The notes under the pieces were generated by a model that did not search any database, was not told the origin of the DNA, and saw only the letters and a program-made list of their open reading frames with translations. Shown here piece by piece: positions 15,347 through 23,600 of a stretch of DNA of 24,269 nt. The stretch comes from a virus, in IMG/VR virus record IMGVR_UViG_3300036770_005011, positions 1-24,269 of that record. One strand, given 5' to 3'. The stretch's first letter is position 1. Every line of letters starts with the position of its first letter. The translations under genes and the position numbers were made by a program.

Positions 15347-15372
15347 ACTTCAGTAATGTTTACACTATAAAT
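15347..15372. promoter_or_regulatory. Divergent control region between phoH and a glycosyltransferase gene
   Basis: Only 26 bases separate the two divergent starts. The minus strand holds TTTATA and GTGTAA (GTGTAA at 15365-15360, 13 bases before the phoH ATG), a hexamer also found 10-11 bases upstream of the starts at 1293, 6251 and 8296. With so little room, promoters must overlap the neighbouring genes or the transcripts are almost leaderless. Confidence 0.3.
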
Positions 15373-16416
15373 GTGATATTTCACTGCTTAAGTATACCTT
15401 ATTCACCAACTTGTAAAGAATATTCGTTATGCGCATTTGTTCAAAAAGTTTATAAATTTTGCGATGAAATGACAAAGCGTGGTCATACTGTATATCATTA
15501 TGGTCATAAAGATTCTAAAGTTAATTGCACTGAACATATAACTGTTACAGATAATGAAATTTTAAAAGATACATATGGCGATCTTAACGCTTGGAAAACA
15601 AAAGGTTATGATCAACATGTCAATAATAAAGCTTTTGATATTTTTAATGATAATTGCGTACAAGAAATAAATAAAAGATTAAAATCTAAGAATGAATTTA
15701 TTTTAGCATGGTTTGGTTTCGGTCATGAAAAATGTGTTAAAAATTTTTATGATAAAGCTATAGTAGTTGAACCAAGTATTGGTTATGATAGCATGTTTGC
15801 ACCGGTTAAAATTTTTGAAACAAAAAGCCAATTACATAAACTCCACGGAAATCAAAACACATTAGTGAATTTCGGAAAAGAATTTGTTATTTATCCTGGT
15901 TTTAATAAAAATGATTTTGAATACAAAGCGCAAAAATCTAATACCGCGCTATTTCTTGGAAGAATAATAAAAGAAAAGGGTGCACGTTTAGTTTATGATA
16001 TTTATAATCATATTAAGCAAGATATTATTTTTGCAGGCCCGAATATATTAAATTTAAAAGATACAAAATATTGTAAATTTATTGGTTTTGTTGAACCAGA
16101 ACAAAGAAAAAAACTATTAAGCGATGCTAAATGCTTAGTAGCTCCTAGTTTATTTATAGAACCGTGTAACTGGACTGTAATCGAAGCGCAGTTTTCTGGA
16201 ACACCTACAGTAACAACGGACTTTGGCGGTTTTACAGAAACAGTTGTACAAAATAAAACAGGCTATAGATGTTTTAGTCCTAAAAACTTAATCGATGCAA
16301 TTTTAAATATACAAAATATTTCTCCAAATGATTGCTATCTTAATGCAATAAATAAATACACAATTGAAAAACAATGCGATGACTACGAGATAGTTTTTAA
16401 AAATTTAATTCACTAA
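15373..16416 (+). CDS. GT4-family glycosyltransferase
   Basis: 347 residues from a GTG start (GTGATATTTCAC); no in-frame ATG exists upstream, because ATG at 15371 is in another frame and stops at once, and the N-terminus MIFHCLSIPYSPTCKEYSLCAF matches the usual first strand of this enzyme group. The Rossmann-like GT-B halves are visible: N-terminal strand with a GHTVYHYGH segment, then FLGRIIKEKGARLVYDI (194-210) and FIEPCNWTVIEA with Glu263 and Glu271 (EX7E signature of retaining GT4 enzymes). It transfers a sugar from a nucleotide-sugar. It is the only plus-strand gene in the phage part and overlaps the end of the giant enzyme gene tail to tail by 12 bases. Substrate unknown; probably part of the same glycosylation set. 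Confidence 0.88.
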   Translation: MIFHCLSIPYSPTCKEYSLCAFVQKVYKFCDEMTKRGHTVYHYGHKDSKVNCTEHITVTDNEILKDTYGDLNAWKTKGYDQHVNNKAFDIFNDNCVQEINKRLKSKNEFILAWFGFGHEKCVKNFYDKAIVVEPSIGYDSMFAPVKIFETKSQLHKLHGNQNTLVNFGKEFVIYPGFNKNDFEYKAQKSNTALFLGRIIKEKGARLVYDIYNHIKQDIIFAGPNILNLKDTKYCKFIGFVEPEQRKKLLSDAKCLVAPSLFIEPCNWTVIEAQFSGTPTVTTDFGGFTETVVQNKTGYRCFSPKNLIDAILNIQNISPNDCYLNAINKYTIEKQCDDYEIVFKNLIH

Positions 16417-19400
16417 ACCATTTATTATTATCTCGTTATAATAATCTTTTATATTCCAAAAGTTTTCAGTAATATCTACTCCATCTAGTGAAAAAAGTTT
16501 AAAAGTGATATCTTTATCATTTTTCATTCTTTCTAAAGTTTTATAAACTTCATGTCTTGGAAAGTAATCGCCAAGGAAATGAATTTCTCCTGAAAATTTT
16601 CTAACTGATTTCTTAAATAAATTATAATTATTATTTAAAATCAGTCTTTCATAAGCTTCAATATCAAATTTTAGAAAATCAATTTTTTTATTTATAAGAG
16701 AAATTAGATTTTCAAATGTTATAGATGAAACTTTTTGAATAGCATTTTCATGAAAAATAGATTTAAAATTTTGCACATCTAACTTATCAGATAAGAAAGC
16801 ATTCATTATAATAGGCTTGTCGTTATTTGATAAATTAGAAACAAAATCATTAATACAATCAACACTCGCATCAATACCTAGATAAGTTATATTCTTATTT
16901 TTATTTTTAAGATATAAATAACCTTTAGAACATCCTAGATCAACTACAAAATCATTTTCTTCAATTTTTTGATACAGTTCATATTGGTTATGCAAAAATA
17001 TTTCATTGAATACAAAAGAATCAAGATTTTTATAATTTGCTACATCAGCACCATCATAAATTATATTATCAATTTGTTTTTTAACGTCAGCAAAATATAT
17101 ATTTTTTGAACACTCAAATTGACGATCTGTATTTTGATGTCTCGGACACCAATTCCAATCTCCTTTGTTGAACTGGTAATTAGTATCATTCCAGCAACCA
17201 TTACATACATTTAAATTAGTAACTCTATATGGAGTATTAAATTCAGTAAAAGCTTTACTGAAACCATTAATCATAATTACTTTTTTGCCCAAAGCCCAAG
17301 CTAACCAACTAATACCAGAACCTAGACCAATATAAAAATCACAATAATTTAAATAATCTAAACAATCATTTAATGTATTTGTTTTTGGATGTATAACGTT
17401 ATTTAACCCTTTCAAATCCATATAATTCAACGGTTCTTTTTGAATTACAACAACTTGATATCCTTTTTGATTCAAATAATCTACAGTTTGCTGCCAACCA
17501 TCAGAATTTTGCCAATGTTTAAGAGCAGCAGTTGAAGCTGTAGTAATACAAACATATTTACCATCAATTTTTCTAGTGGCTTTAGATGTATCAATTTTAG
17601 GTTTTATTTCTTTATATTCTAAACCTAATATTTCCGCTGCTACTTGTTGTAGATTTTGCGTTCTATTATCTTTTGGAGTAGAACTAAAATCATTTGAATC
17701 AAAATAACCCAATTTGTAAGTAGCATAATAAGATGTATTTATAACACCATAATTTTTGAAATTAATTAAAGGATATTCATTTGCAAATAAATCTTTATTA
17801 GGGGTATAAAAATCAAGTAAACAATCATGCTTTTTTCTGAACTCTTCAACATAAGGCATCCAAGCAATCAAATCACCCAAAGATGGCGACTCATTAATTA
17901 TACAAACTCTTTTATATTTTAGATTTATACTATTTTCGTAAACTAGTTTTGAATCGCTACTAACCTTAACACGCCAATCAATAAAATATTTAATATTTGG
18001 CATTGTCCACATATTGTTTGTGATGTTAGATTCATAAATTAATTTACCATCAGTCTTATTGAAAAATTGAACAGTATAATTTGTATTATCGTTTCCTGAT
18101 ATTTCTAATTTGCAACCGTTATTATAATCAAGCTTAAATATATTGCTATGAATTTTATAGTCTATATGTTTAACATCAGTGTTTTTATAAATGTCAATCA
18201 GTTGATCTTTCATTTTATATTCTTTATTATAATGAGATAATAATTGTAAAATTATGTTAGTCCATGATTTTTTATGAATATTTTCTTTTATTTTTTCACA
18301 ATAAAAATCATAATTAGTTATAACATCACAAATTGCTGAAACAATATGATCAACATTTCTTTCAATTCTTGTTAAACCTATTAATTCGTTATTTTTTTCA
18401 AAAGTTGATAGAACAGGTAGTCCACAAGATAATGCTTCTAACAATGTTAAATTAGGGTGACCGGCTTCTAAAATAGATGGACTTAAAAATATTGTATGAG
18501 ATTGATATAATTCAATTAAATCATTTTCATTCAAATCATAAATTATATTTAATTTATCATAGTTACAATTATAGCGTTCAAAGAATTTTTTGTTATTCGA
18601 CGGACCAGCAACTGTAATTGGCAAATTTAATTTTTGTGCTGCTTCAATAGCAAAACTAAAACCTTTTCTATCTTCAGATGCGTCATGAATAAATCCATTA
18701 TTTGCGACACATAATAATTTATGATCCTTGAATTTATTATCTACATTTTTAAAAACCTCAGTGTTTACACCATGACTTAAATAATTTAAATTTGGTAAAT
18801 CAAAATATTCAACTAAATATTTAGCCGGAACAAATGATTTAACTGAATACTTTATTGCTTCATAGTTTTCTTTGAAACAAAAAGAATCTTTTCCATATAA
18901 ATATGCATGATGATCATGACAAGTAAAATAATATGGTATATTTCTGCTTTTAGCAAGCAATGCTAAATTAGCCATGTGAATATGTATAATATCACCTTCT
19001 TTATAAACTAAATCATCTAAATAAACGATTTGCGAATCAAAACCTAACTTTAATAATGATTGATGATACTCCCAAATTATTTTCTCTGTAGCGCCCCAAC
19101 CATTTGGAGGTATAGGTAAAAGCCCTGTATGAATATTAAAAATTCTAGGCATATTCATTTCTTTATTTTTTAAATAAATAATGCATTTCTCTATCTCGCT
19201 AACAGATTTACAACCGTGAAAAAATTTAATATCATTTTTATCGCTTGGAATAACATGCCACGGGCAATTTTTTACAAAATGAGATTTATTTTCAGCCTTA
19301 TAAAAATCATCTATATCAGTAATCGATCCAACATTATAATAACTTAGAGGCAATTGTTTTTTAGCGTTAATCTGCCATAATTTTAAATTTAATATTGTTT

Positions 19401-20046
19401 CATCATGATATGGAGCATATAAAACATGATTTTCAATTATTCTTTTATCAGCAGCCAATTTTTGGCAATCCATAAAAAAATCTTTACAAGATGTATTAAA
19501 TAAAAAATAACCACTTTGTACATAATGCATGGATCTATTTTTTATATTCAACATATCCATTGATTCTCTCTCTAAAACATCAGCGGTAAATGGATCTCCT
19601 TTTCCATTCCACATCATATATTCAAAAACCCCTTTAGTTGCTAAAGGGTAATTTTCTATTTCACTCAAATAAGAAAAAACTTCATCAACATTTTTTCTTA
19701 CAATTGAATCACAATCAATAAAAAATCCTTCTTCTAAACCATTTGATAAAGCATTTAAAACAATATCAAATTTTTTTACTAATGCGTGATAAGTATTGAC
19801 ATCTTCTCTATTAACAATACCAATATTGTTTAAATCTTTTGCGTTTTTAACAAAATGTGGATTTTCTAATTTATAATTAACTCTCTTTGCAATAATGTTT
19901 TTCAAATCAGTTTTTAGATCAAAATTATAAGTATATATTATTATTTTATTATTAGAAAATAATGACAATGTTTCAGCAAGTTTAATAGCCAAGTCAGCAT
20001 ATATTTCATTGGCGAAAGTTATATAAGCGCGTTTAGGAAATTTCAT
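16405..20046 (-). CDS. Four-domain glycosylation enzyme: GT-A, GT4, TibC-like O-heptosyltransferase, FkbM-like methyltransferase
   Basis: 1213 residues. (1) About 1-297: GT-A fold glycosyltransferase with FFIDCDS (DXD, Asp111 and Asp113). (2) About 300-620: GT4, with CVANNGFIHDASEDRKGFS and EAGHPNLTLLEALSCGLP (Glu527, Glu537). (3) About 628-710: beta domain (GCKLEISGN...NNMW...YFIDWRVKV), followed at 712-995 by a GT9-like domain with SLGDLIAWMPYVEEF, GLGSGISWLAWALGKKV and cysteines Cys948, Cys951, Cys967 and Cys979 (CNGC...DWNWCPRH...FECSK). This beta domain plus cysteine set is the hallmark of the TibC/AAH O-heptosyltransferases, which modify serines of autotransporters. (4) About 1030-1185: SAM methyltransferase, VVDLGCSKGY and IDFLKFDIEAYE, FkbM-like. 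Overlaps the upstream gene by 14 bases. Acceptor unknown; the serine-rich collagen-like protein is a candidate. Confidence 0.88.
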   Translation of the reverse strand: MKFPKRAYITFANEIYADLAIKLAETLSLFSNNKIIIYTYNFDLKTDLKNIIAKRVNYKLENPHFVKNAKDLNNIGIVNREDVNTYHALVKKFDIVLNALSNGLEEGFFIDCDSIVRKNVDEVFSYLSEIENYPLATKGVFEYMMWNGKGDPFTADVLERESMDMLNIKNRSMHYVQSGYFLFNTSCKDFFMDCQKLAADKRIIENHVLYAPYHDETILNLKLWQINAKKQLPLSYYNVGSITDIDDFYKAENKSHFVKNCPWHVIPSDKNDIKFFHGCKSVSEIEKCIIYLKNKEMNMPRIFNIHTGLLPIPPNGWGATEKIIWEYHQSLLKLGFDSQIVYLDDLVYKEGDIIHIHMANLALLAKSRNIPYYFTCHDHHAYLYGKDSFCFKENYEAIKYSVKSFVPAKYLVEYFDLPNLNYLSHGVNTEVFKNVDNKFKDHKLLCVANNGFIHDASEDRKGFSFAIEAAQKLNLPITVAGPSNNKKFFERYNCNYDKLNIIYDLNENDLIELYQSHTIFLSPSILEAGHPNLTLLEALSCGLPVLSTFEKNNELIGLTRIERNVDHIVSAICDVITNYDFYCEKIKENIHKKSWTNIILQLLSHYNKEYKMKDQLIDIYKNTDVKHIDYKIHSNIFKLDYNNGCKLEISGNDNTNYTVQFFNKTDGKLIYESNITNNMWTMPNIKYFIDWRVKVSSDSKLVYENSINLKYKRVCIINESPSLGDLIAWMPYVEEFRKKHDCLLDFYTPNKDLFANEYPLINFKNYGVINTSYYATYKLGYFDSNDFSSTPKDNRTQNLQQVAAEILGLEYKEIKPKIDTSKATRKIDGKYVCITTASTAALKHWQNSDGWQQTVDYLNQKGYQVVVIQKEPLNYMDLKGLNNVIHPKTNTLNDCLDYLNYCDFYIGLGSGISWLAWALGKKVIMINGFSKAFTEFNTPYRVTNLNVCNGCWNDTNYQFNKGDWNWCPRHQNTDRQFECSKNIYFADVKKQIDNIIYDGADVANYKNLDSFVFNEIFLHNQYELYQKIEENDFVVDLGCSKGYLYLKNKNKNITYLGIDASVDCINDFVSNLSNNDKPIIMNAFLSDKLDVQNFKSIFHENAIQKVSSITFENLISLINKKIDFLKFDIEAYERLILNNNYNLFKKSVRKFSGEIHFLGDYFPRHEVYKTLERMKNDKDITFKLFSLDGVDITENFWNIKDYYNEIIINGLVN

Positions 20047-21961
20047 TATTTAAATGAGCGTAAAAAAATCCTGTTTCATTTAAAAATTTTGGATCTTCAA
20101 TATTTATTATTTTATAATTTAATTTAGTAAATCTGTTGACTATATCAAATACATTCTTTTTGTTACCTAAATGATATTCAATAATGTATCTAGGACATTT
20201 TACAATTTCTTGATCACGCAGACCAGCTATTACTTCATATTCTGCACCTTCAATATCTATTTTAATTAAATCAATGTTTTTTATATTTTCTGAAGTATAA
20301 AAACTATTTAATGTGATTACGTCAACTTCTTCTTCTGTAACATTATTACCAGTATATTCATGAGCTTCTTTCATGAAGCCGCTAATCGTAGAATTATCTT
20401 GAACGCTCTTAATTTTTAATTTTCCATTTGTATTAAATATAGCTTTTTTAATTAATGTAAATTTATCATTATTACCGAGAACTTTAGATAACTGATCGAA
20501 AGCTTTTCGAGTTGGCTCAAAAGCGTAGATTTTTTTACTGCCTCGATTAGCCATGTATAAGCTAAATAATCCAACATTAGCACCAATGTCTAAAACAGTA
20601 TTTAAATTGTCTATTTGTAAATGACCATATATATTTTCATAAAACATTTGCTTATAATTTATATACAAACAATCAAATGGACTAAAATTAACATTCAAAA
20701 CAACCGGCATATAATTCAAATCTTTTACTTTAATTTTCTTCTTACCGAGTAAATTTTTATTCAAATCATAAAATTCAATCAAAAAAGTGCTAAAAAATGT
20801 TTCAGAACTAAAATCTTTATTACCATTAGGCACAATATACCATGATTTAGCTTCTGTAAAATCTACTTCACAATGATACATTGGTATATTTGTAAAACAA
20901 TCTTTAATAGAAACTAAATATTTGGTCTTAGGACCATAATTTGTTAATTCAAATTTATTCGGAGCCGTAAAAACTATATCAATCGGTAATTCTTTTGTAT
21001 AAAAACCTTTTATCATTGATAAATTGTGATCAAAATTATCAGATAAATATGTTATATTTTTATATTCATCATACATTCCACAATATACCGGCAAATTATA
21101 CATCAAAATAGGCATTCTCCAACCAATCGCTTCTCTTAATACTAAAGGATTTGTTTCTTTATCATGAGCTGTGCCTTTTGATGTGAAGAGAAATATATCC
21201 ATAGCATTATAAAATGTGTCAACATCTTTTCTTTCTCCCCACCATTTGCAGTTTGATGGAAAATCTTTCATCAATGGTTCCCAATATTCTCTAAAATTAT
21301 CAGCTTGATTACCGACAAAATGAAACTGCACCGGTTCGTTCAATAATTCTTTTGCGTATTGAATGATTTCTTTTTGATTTTTACGTGAAGTAAATAAACC
21401 AACGTTTAAGAAATGTACTTTATTAACATCTAAGCCTAAATTTTTTAAAGCTTCTGTGCGGTCTGTTTTTATTTTATATTCTATAGGATACAAAACAACA
21501 TCTGATGGTATATTTAATGGCGCAAACATTTGTTTTTGATATTCGCTTACAAATACAAAACGATCAGGGTAAAAACATTTATTTTGTATTTCAAAACTAC
21601 TATCATGAGATGTTTCAATAATCTTATATCGGCGGTTCTTATTGTATATGTTTTTTGCTATATCATGATTGCAAAAGTACTCTGGCATTTCTTCAAAATG
21701 TACAATGTCAGGATTGATAGAATTAATATGATTCATCAATTCTGCTTTATTTTCACCAAGTGTTATTAGTTTATTACCTAATATTTCTTTAATTTGATTT
21801 CGTTGTACTACGAGAACGCCGCCTGTTATATCTGAATACTCAATGCAATATATATCACAATCATTTTTTAGTTCTTGTATTTTTTTGAGTAAATATTGCG
21901 GACCGCCACCGGTTGACAAGTGCGGAGTAATAAATAATACTTTGAATTGATGATTTGACAT
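20033..21961 (-). CDS. GT4 glycosyltransferase - FkbM methyltransferase fusion
   Basis: 642 residues. Residues 1-330 are a GT4-type enzyme: FITPHLSTGGGPQYLL (Gly-rich loop), FLNVGLFTSRKNQKEIIQYA and a late segment GTAHDKETNPLVLREAIGW. Residues about 330-430 are a beta-rich spacer with no assigned family. Residues about 455-600 are an FkbM-type methyltransferase: VLDIGANVGLFS (458-467, SAM loop), YAFEPTRKAFDQL and IDLIKIDIEGAEYE. FkbM enzymes O-methylate sugars. Together the halves would add and cap a sugar in one chain. It overlaps the gene on either side (TAATG with the small gene upstream, 14 bases with the four-domain enzyme), so the set is one tightly coupled operon. Confidence 0.9.
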   Translation of the reverse strand: MSNHQFKVLFITPHLSTGGGPQYLLKKIQELKNDCDIYCIEYSDITGGVLVVQRNQIKEILGNKLITLGENKAELMNHINSINPDIVHFEEMPEYFCNHDIAKNIYNKNRRYKIIETSHDSSFEIQNKCFYPDRFVFVSEYQKQMFAPLNIPSDVVLYPIEYKIKTDRTEALKNLGLDVNKVHFLNVGLFTSRKNQKEIIQYAKELLNEPVQFHFVGNQADNFREYWEPLMKDFPSNCKWWGERKDVDTFYNAMDIFLFTSKGTAHDKETNPLVLREAIGWRMPILMYNLPVYCGMYDEYKNITYLSDNFDHNLSMIKGFYTKELPIDIVFTAPNKFELTNYGPKTKYLVSIKDCFTNIPMYHCEVDFTEAKSWYIVPNGNKDFSSETFFSTFLIEFYDLNKNLLGKKKIKVKDLNYMPVVLNVNFSPFDCLYINYKQMFYENIYGHLQIDNLNTVLDIGANVGLFSLYMANRGSKKIYAFEPTRKAFDQLSKVLGNNDKFTLIKKAIFNTNGKLKIKSVQDNSTISGFMKEAHEYTGNNVTEEEVDVITLNSFYTSENIKNIDLIKIDIEGAEYEVIAGLRDQEIVKCPRYIIEYHLGNKKNVFDIVNRFTKLNYKIINIEDPKFLNETGFFYAHLNNEIS

Positions 21962-22281
21962 TATAGATTAGCTTCTTTTTTAATAAATTGTTTGATCATT
22001 GTAGTAAAAAACTTCTCGAATCCAAGTTTTTTTATACATTCGCTTATTTTTTTCGATGCAACCATTTTACCCACGATCTCACCTTCTATATATTCATAAT
22101 CTTCCTCACCGCAATCGCAGAAAATATGTGGATTTTCTACCTCCATAACAAGAACTTCGATGCTTGTTATGTCTTCTTTAAAATCTGAGAAGTTGATTTT
22201 TGTCTTATAAACGCCTTCTTCGTCGGGTATTGCAGCCATTTTAGTACCACGACCGTCTTTATATATCAATATATAGTTCAT
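21961..22281 (-). CDS. Small unknown protein of the glycosylation operon
   Basis: 106 residues, no recognised family. It starts with strands (MNYILIYKDGRGTKMAAIPD), has a Cys-Asp-Cys in an acidic patch (IFCDCGEEDYEYIEGEIVG) and a lysine-rich helical end. The stop codon overlaps the next start (TAATG), so translation is coupled to the GT4-FkbM enzyme. It could be a small regulator or partner of that enzyme, but nothing in the sequence proves it. Start at 22281 has no Shine-Dalgarno. Confidence 0.65.
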   Translation of the reverse strand: MNYILIYKDGRGTKMAAIPDEEGVYKTKINFSDFKEDITSIEVLVMEVENPHIFCDCGEEDYEYIEGEIVGKMVASKKISECIKKLGFEKFFTTMIKQFIKKEANL

Positions 22282-22323
22282 TTAATATATACTATTATAT
22301 GATATACAAATATACTTAACAAC

Positions 22324-22740
22324 TTAATCTTTATGTAATTTTATATATTGTATAGCGTTATCTAGTATAAATAGATCATCTTTAAAACAACCTAAACCAC
22401 GATTACAAGTATGACATATATAACCTCTAAATTTGCCTGTTTTACTGTCGTGATCTAATACCCACGGGCCATTATTTTTATTGCCTTCTGAAGCGCATTC
22501 TTCAGCATTTCGATGGCATATGAGACATTTATAATCGGGATCAACAGGTGCGGGGTTCTGTGATTTCAACTCTTTTCTTATTTTTACTTGTGCTTTTTCA
22601 CATGTTCTACATTTAGATCTTTTATAATTGCCGCCCGATGCATACGAGAACTCGCACAGGTGCAAAGCACGGTGGCATGAAGTACACACTTTTAATTCAA
22701 TAAACGCTTTTACATATATATCTAAAAAATTAAAATTCAC
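22324..22740 (-). CDS. Endonuclease VII-like His-Me finger nuclease
   Basis: 138 residues. The core VLDHDSKTGKFRGYICHTCNRGLG (91-116 region: Asp96, His97, Asp98, Arg105, Cys109, Cys112, Asn113) is the endonuclease VII signature, preceded by CLIC (Cys72, Cys75). An extra N-terminal cysteine pair set, CTSC (Cys19, Cys22) and CRTC (Cys44, Cys47), makes a second metal site. T4 endonuclease VII (gp49) resolves branched DNA before packaging; small relatives can also be mobile nucleases. The start is taken as GTG at 22740; a second GTG at codon 18 directly before the first Cys is possible. Confidence 0.85.
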   Translation of the reverse strand: MNFNFLDIYVKAFIELKVCTSCHRALHLCEFSYASGGNYKRSKCRTCEKAQVKIRKELKSQNPAPVDPDYKCLICHRNAEECASEGNKNNGPWVLDHDSKTGKFRGYICHTCNRGLGCFKDDLFILDNAIQYIKLHKD

Positions 22741-23046
22741 TGTAAGTCGGCGGCTATTATATTATTCTACTTTCTTTTTGCAAGATAAAAAACAAGGGTT
22801 GGAACAAATTGTGTCGTATTTTTTTTGACTTTAACAAAGGAGATAATAGAAAATGTAGATATATATTTTTAAAAAAAGGGGGAGGGGTATATATATGTAT
22901 GTTTTATTATATATGTTTATATATCATAGGACATATAAATAGAGGAATTGAATGAAATTGGATAAAATGGATTAGAGATTGAGGAAAACCTCCCCCCACC
23001 GCAACGCGAAACAAGCAAGTCAAAAATTTTTTGAAAATTGGGGGGG
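22741..23046. other. Non-coding boundary region between AT-rich phage part and GC-rich end
   Basis: No convincing gene on either strand. 22741-22980 is AT-rich with long A/T tracts and G-runs (aaaaaaagggggaggggta at about 22,871). An AAAGGAGA sequence near 22,838 is followed by ATG then an immediate TAG. From about 22,981 the sequence turns richer in C and G (cctccccccaccgcaacgcg), with a final AT patch and a seven-G run ending near 23,046. The base composition changes for good across this stretch. Confidence 0.6.
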
Positions 23047-23063
23047 TTGGCACGATCCTTGCT
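23047..23063 (+). promoter_or_regulatory. Sigma-54-like -24/-12 element (copy 1)
   Basis: TTGGCACGATCCTTGCT has GG and GC exactly 10 bases apart and fits the sigma-54 promoter consensus TGGCACG-N4-TTGCW at all the key positions. It lies about 90 bases before the first small gene and upstream of its -35/-10 promoter. It may instead be a repeated operator; see the other copies. Confidence 0.5.
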
Positions 23064-23100
23064 CTCAGCAGAGTGAACGCTGTCCAGGAATCGAAAAAAT

Positions 23101-23152
23101 CTGCACAGAAGTTGTTGACGGATCGGCATCCCTCCTGTAGGCTATAGCCACA
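23101..23152 (+). promoter_or_regulatory. Promoter cassette 1 (type A), leaderless
   Basis: CTGCACAGAAGTTG precedes TTGACG (23115-23120), a 17-base spacer, TAGGCT (23138-23143), then nine bases ATAGCCACA and the ATG at 23153. A transcription start about 7 bases after the -10 would fall one to three bases before the ATG, so the mRNA would be nearly leaderless. No Shine-Dalgarno. The spacer differs from cassette 4 at only 3 of 17 positions. Confidence 0.8.
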
Positions 23153-23278
23153 ATGAATCACGACAAGAGCCTCTTCGAAAAAGTCAGCGACACCATCGTT
23201 ATCTTCACCGTGACGGTCTTCTACTGCATCCCTTTCTTCGGCATGGGCTACGGTATCGGCACCGGAATCTTCGGCTGA
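23153..23278 (+). CDS. 41-residue membrane peptide
   Basis: ATG at 23153, TGA at 23276-23278. The start is set by the promoter cassette, whose -10 box ends 9 bases before it, identical in all four cassettes. A charged N-terminus (MNHDKSLFEKVSD) is followed by a hydrophobic stretch (TIVIFTVTVFYCIPFF) and a glycine-rich end (GMGYGIGTGIFG), together one likely transmembrane segment of about 25 residues. Family not recognised. Codon use is GC-rich and unlike the phage genes to the left. Being first in a row of early-type cassettes, it could be a small host-takeover or membrane protein; that is a guess. Confidence 0.65.
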   Translation: MNHDKSLFEKVSDTIVIFTVTVFYCIPFFGMGYGIGTGIFG

Positions 23279-23282
23279 AAAT

Positions 23283-23334
23283 CTGCACAGAAGTTGTTGA
23301 CACCCTGAACCTCAACCTGTAAGCTGTAAGCACA
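23283..23334 (+). promoter_or_regulatory. Promoter cassette 2 (type B), leaderless
   Basis: CTGCACAGAAGTTG (23283-) is followed by TTGACA (23297-23302), a 17-base spacer, TAAGCT (23320-23325), nine bases GTAAGCACA and ATG at 23335. It begins 4 bases after the previous stop codon. Its spacer differs from cassette 3 at 3 of 17 positions. Confidence 0.82.
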
Positions 23335-23553
23335 ATGAAACACGAAATGACAGTGACTCTGAACAACATCCGCGTTGGCGACATCATTCCTGCCGGTTCC
23401 TTTGGCATGGGATTCGATGACGTGACGGTTACCGAGATCGGTCCTGACGAGGACTATGGAAACATGATGCGGATCGTGGTTGTCGGCCCGAAGGGTCGGA
23501 GCATCTACTGCCGATCCTTCGGCGGTCGTGATATCACCGTGGTCCGCAACTGA
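23335..23553 (+). CDS. 72-residue unknown protein, small beta fold likely
   Basis: ATG at 23335, TGA at 23551-23553. Sequence features: MTVTLNNIRVGDIIPAGSFG, then TVTEIGPDEDYG and RIVVVGPKGRS. Alternating beta-like strands with 'VGDII' and turn glycines suggest a small beta-barrel, similar in feel to SH3/KOW-type or other small nucleic-acid or protein binding domains, but I recognise no family. The start is fixed by the promoter cassette. Coding looks real: balanced GC-rich codon use, open for its full length, and framed by cassettes on both sides. Confidence 0.75.
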   Translation: MKHEMTVTLNNIRVGDIIPAGSFGMGFDDVTVTEIGPDEDYGNMMRIVVVGPKGRSIYCRSFGGRDITVVRN

Positions 23554-23562
23554 AAAGACCGG

Positions 23563-23600
23563 TTGACACCTTCAACTTCAACCTGTAAGCTGTAGGCACA
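23563..23600 (+). promoter_or_regulatory. Promoter cassette 3 (type B), leaderless, no upstream repeat
   Basis: TTGACA (23563-23568), 17-base spacer, TAAGCT (23586-23591), nine bases GTAGGCACA, ATG at 23601. This copy lacks the CTGCACAGAAG element found before the other cassettes (it has AAAGACCGG instead). It begins right after the preceding stop. Confidence 0.8.

Noticed and set aside
22838-22860. Shine-Dalgarno-like AAAGGAGA followed by ATG
   Set aside because: The ATG is followed at once by TAG; no open frame.
22907-23161. Minus-strand open frames of 84 and 70 residues across the composition boundary
   Set aside because: They overlap the promoter of the first cassette, cross the composition change, have no start signals and code for low-complexity sequence.
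23205-23408. Minus-strand open frame of 67 residues, rich in Arg and Ser
   Set aside because: Antisense to two cassette genes with well-placed promoters.
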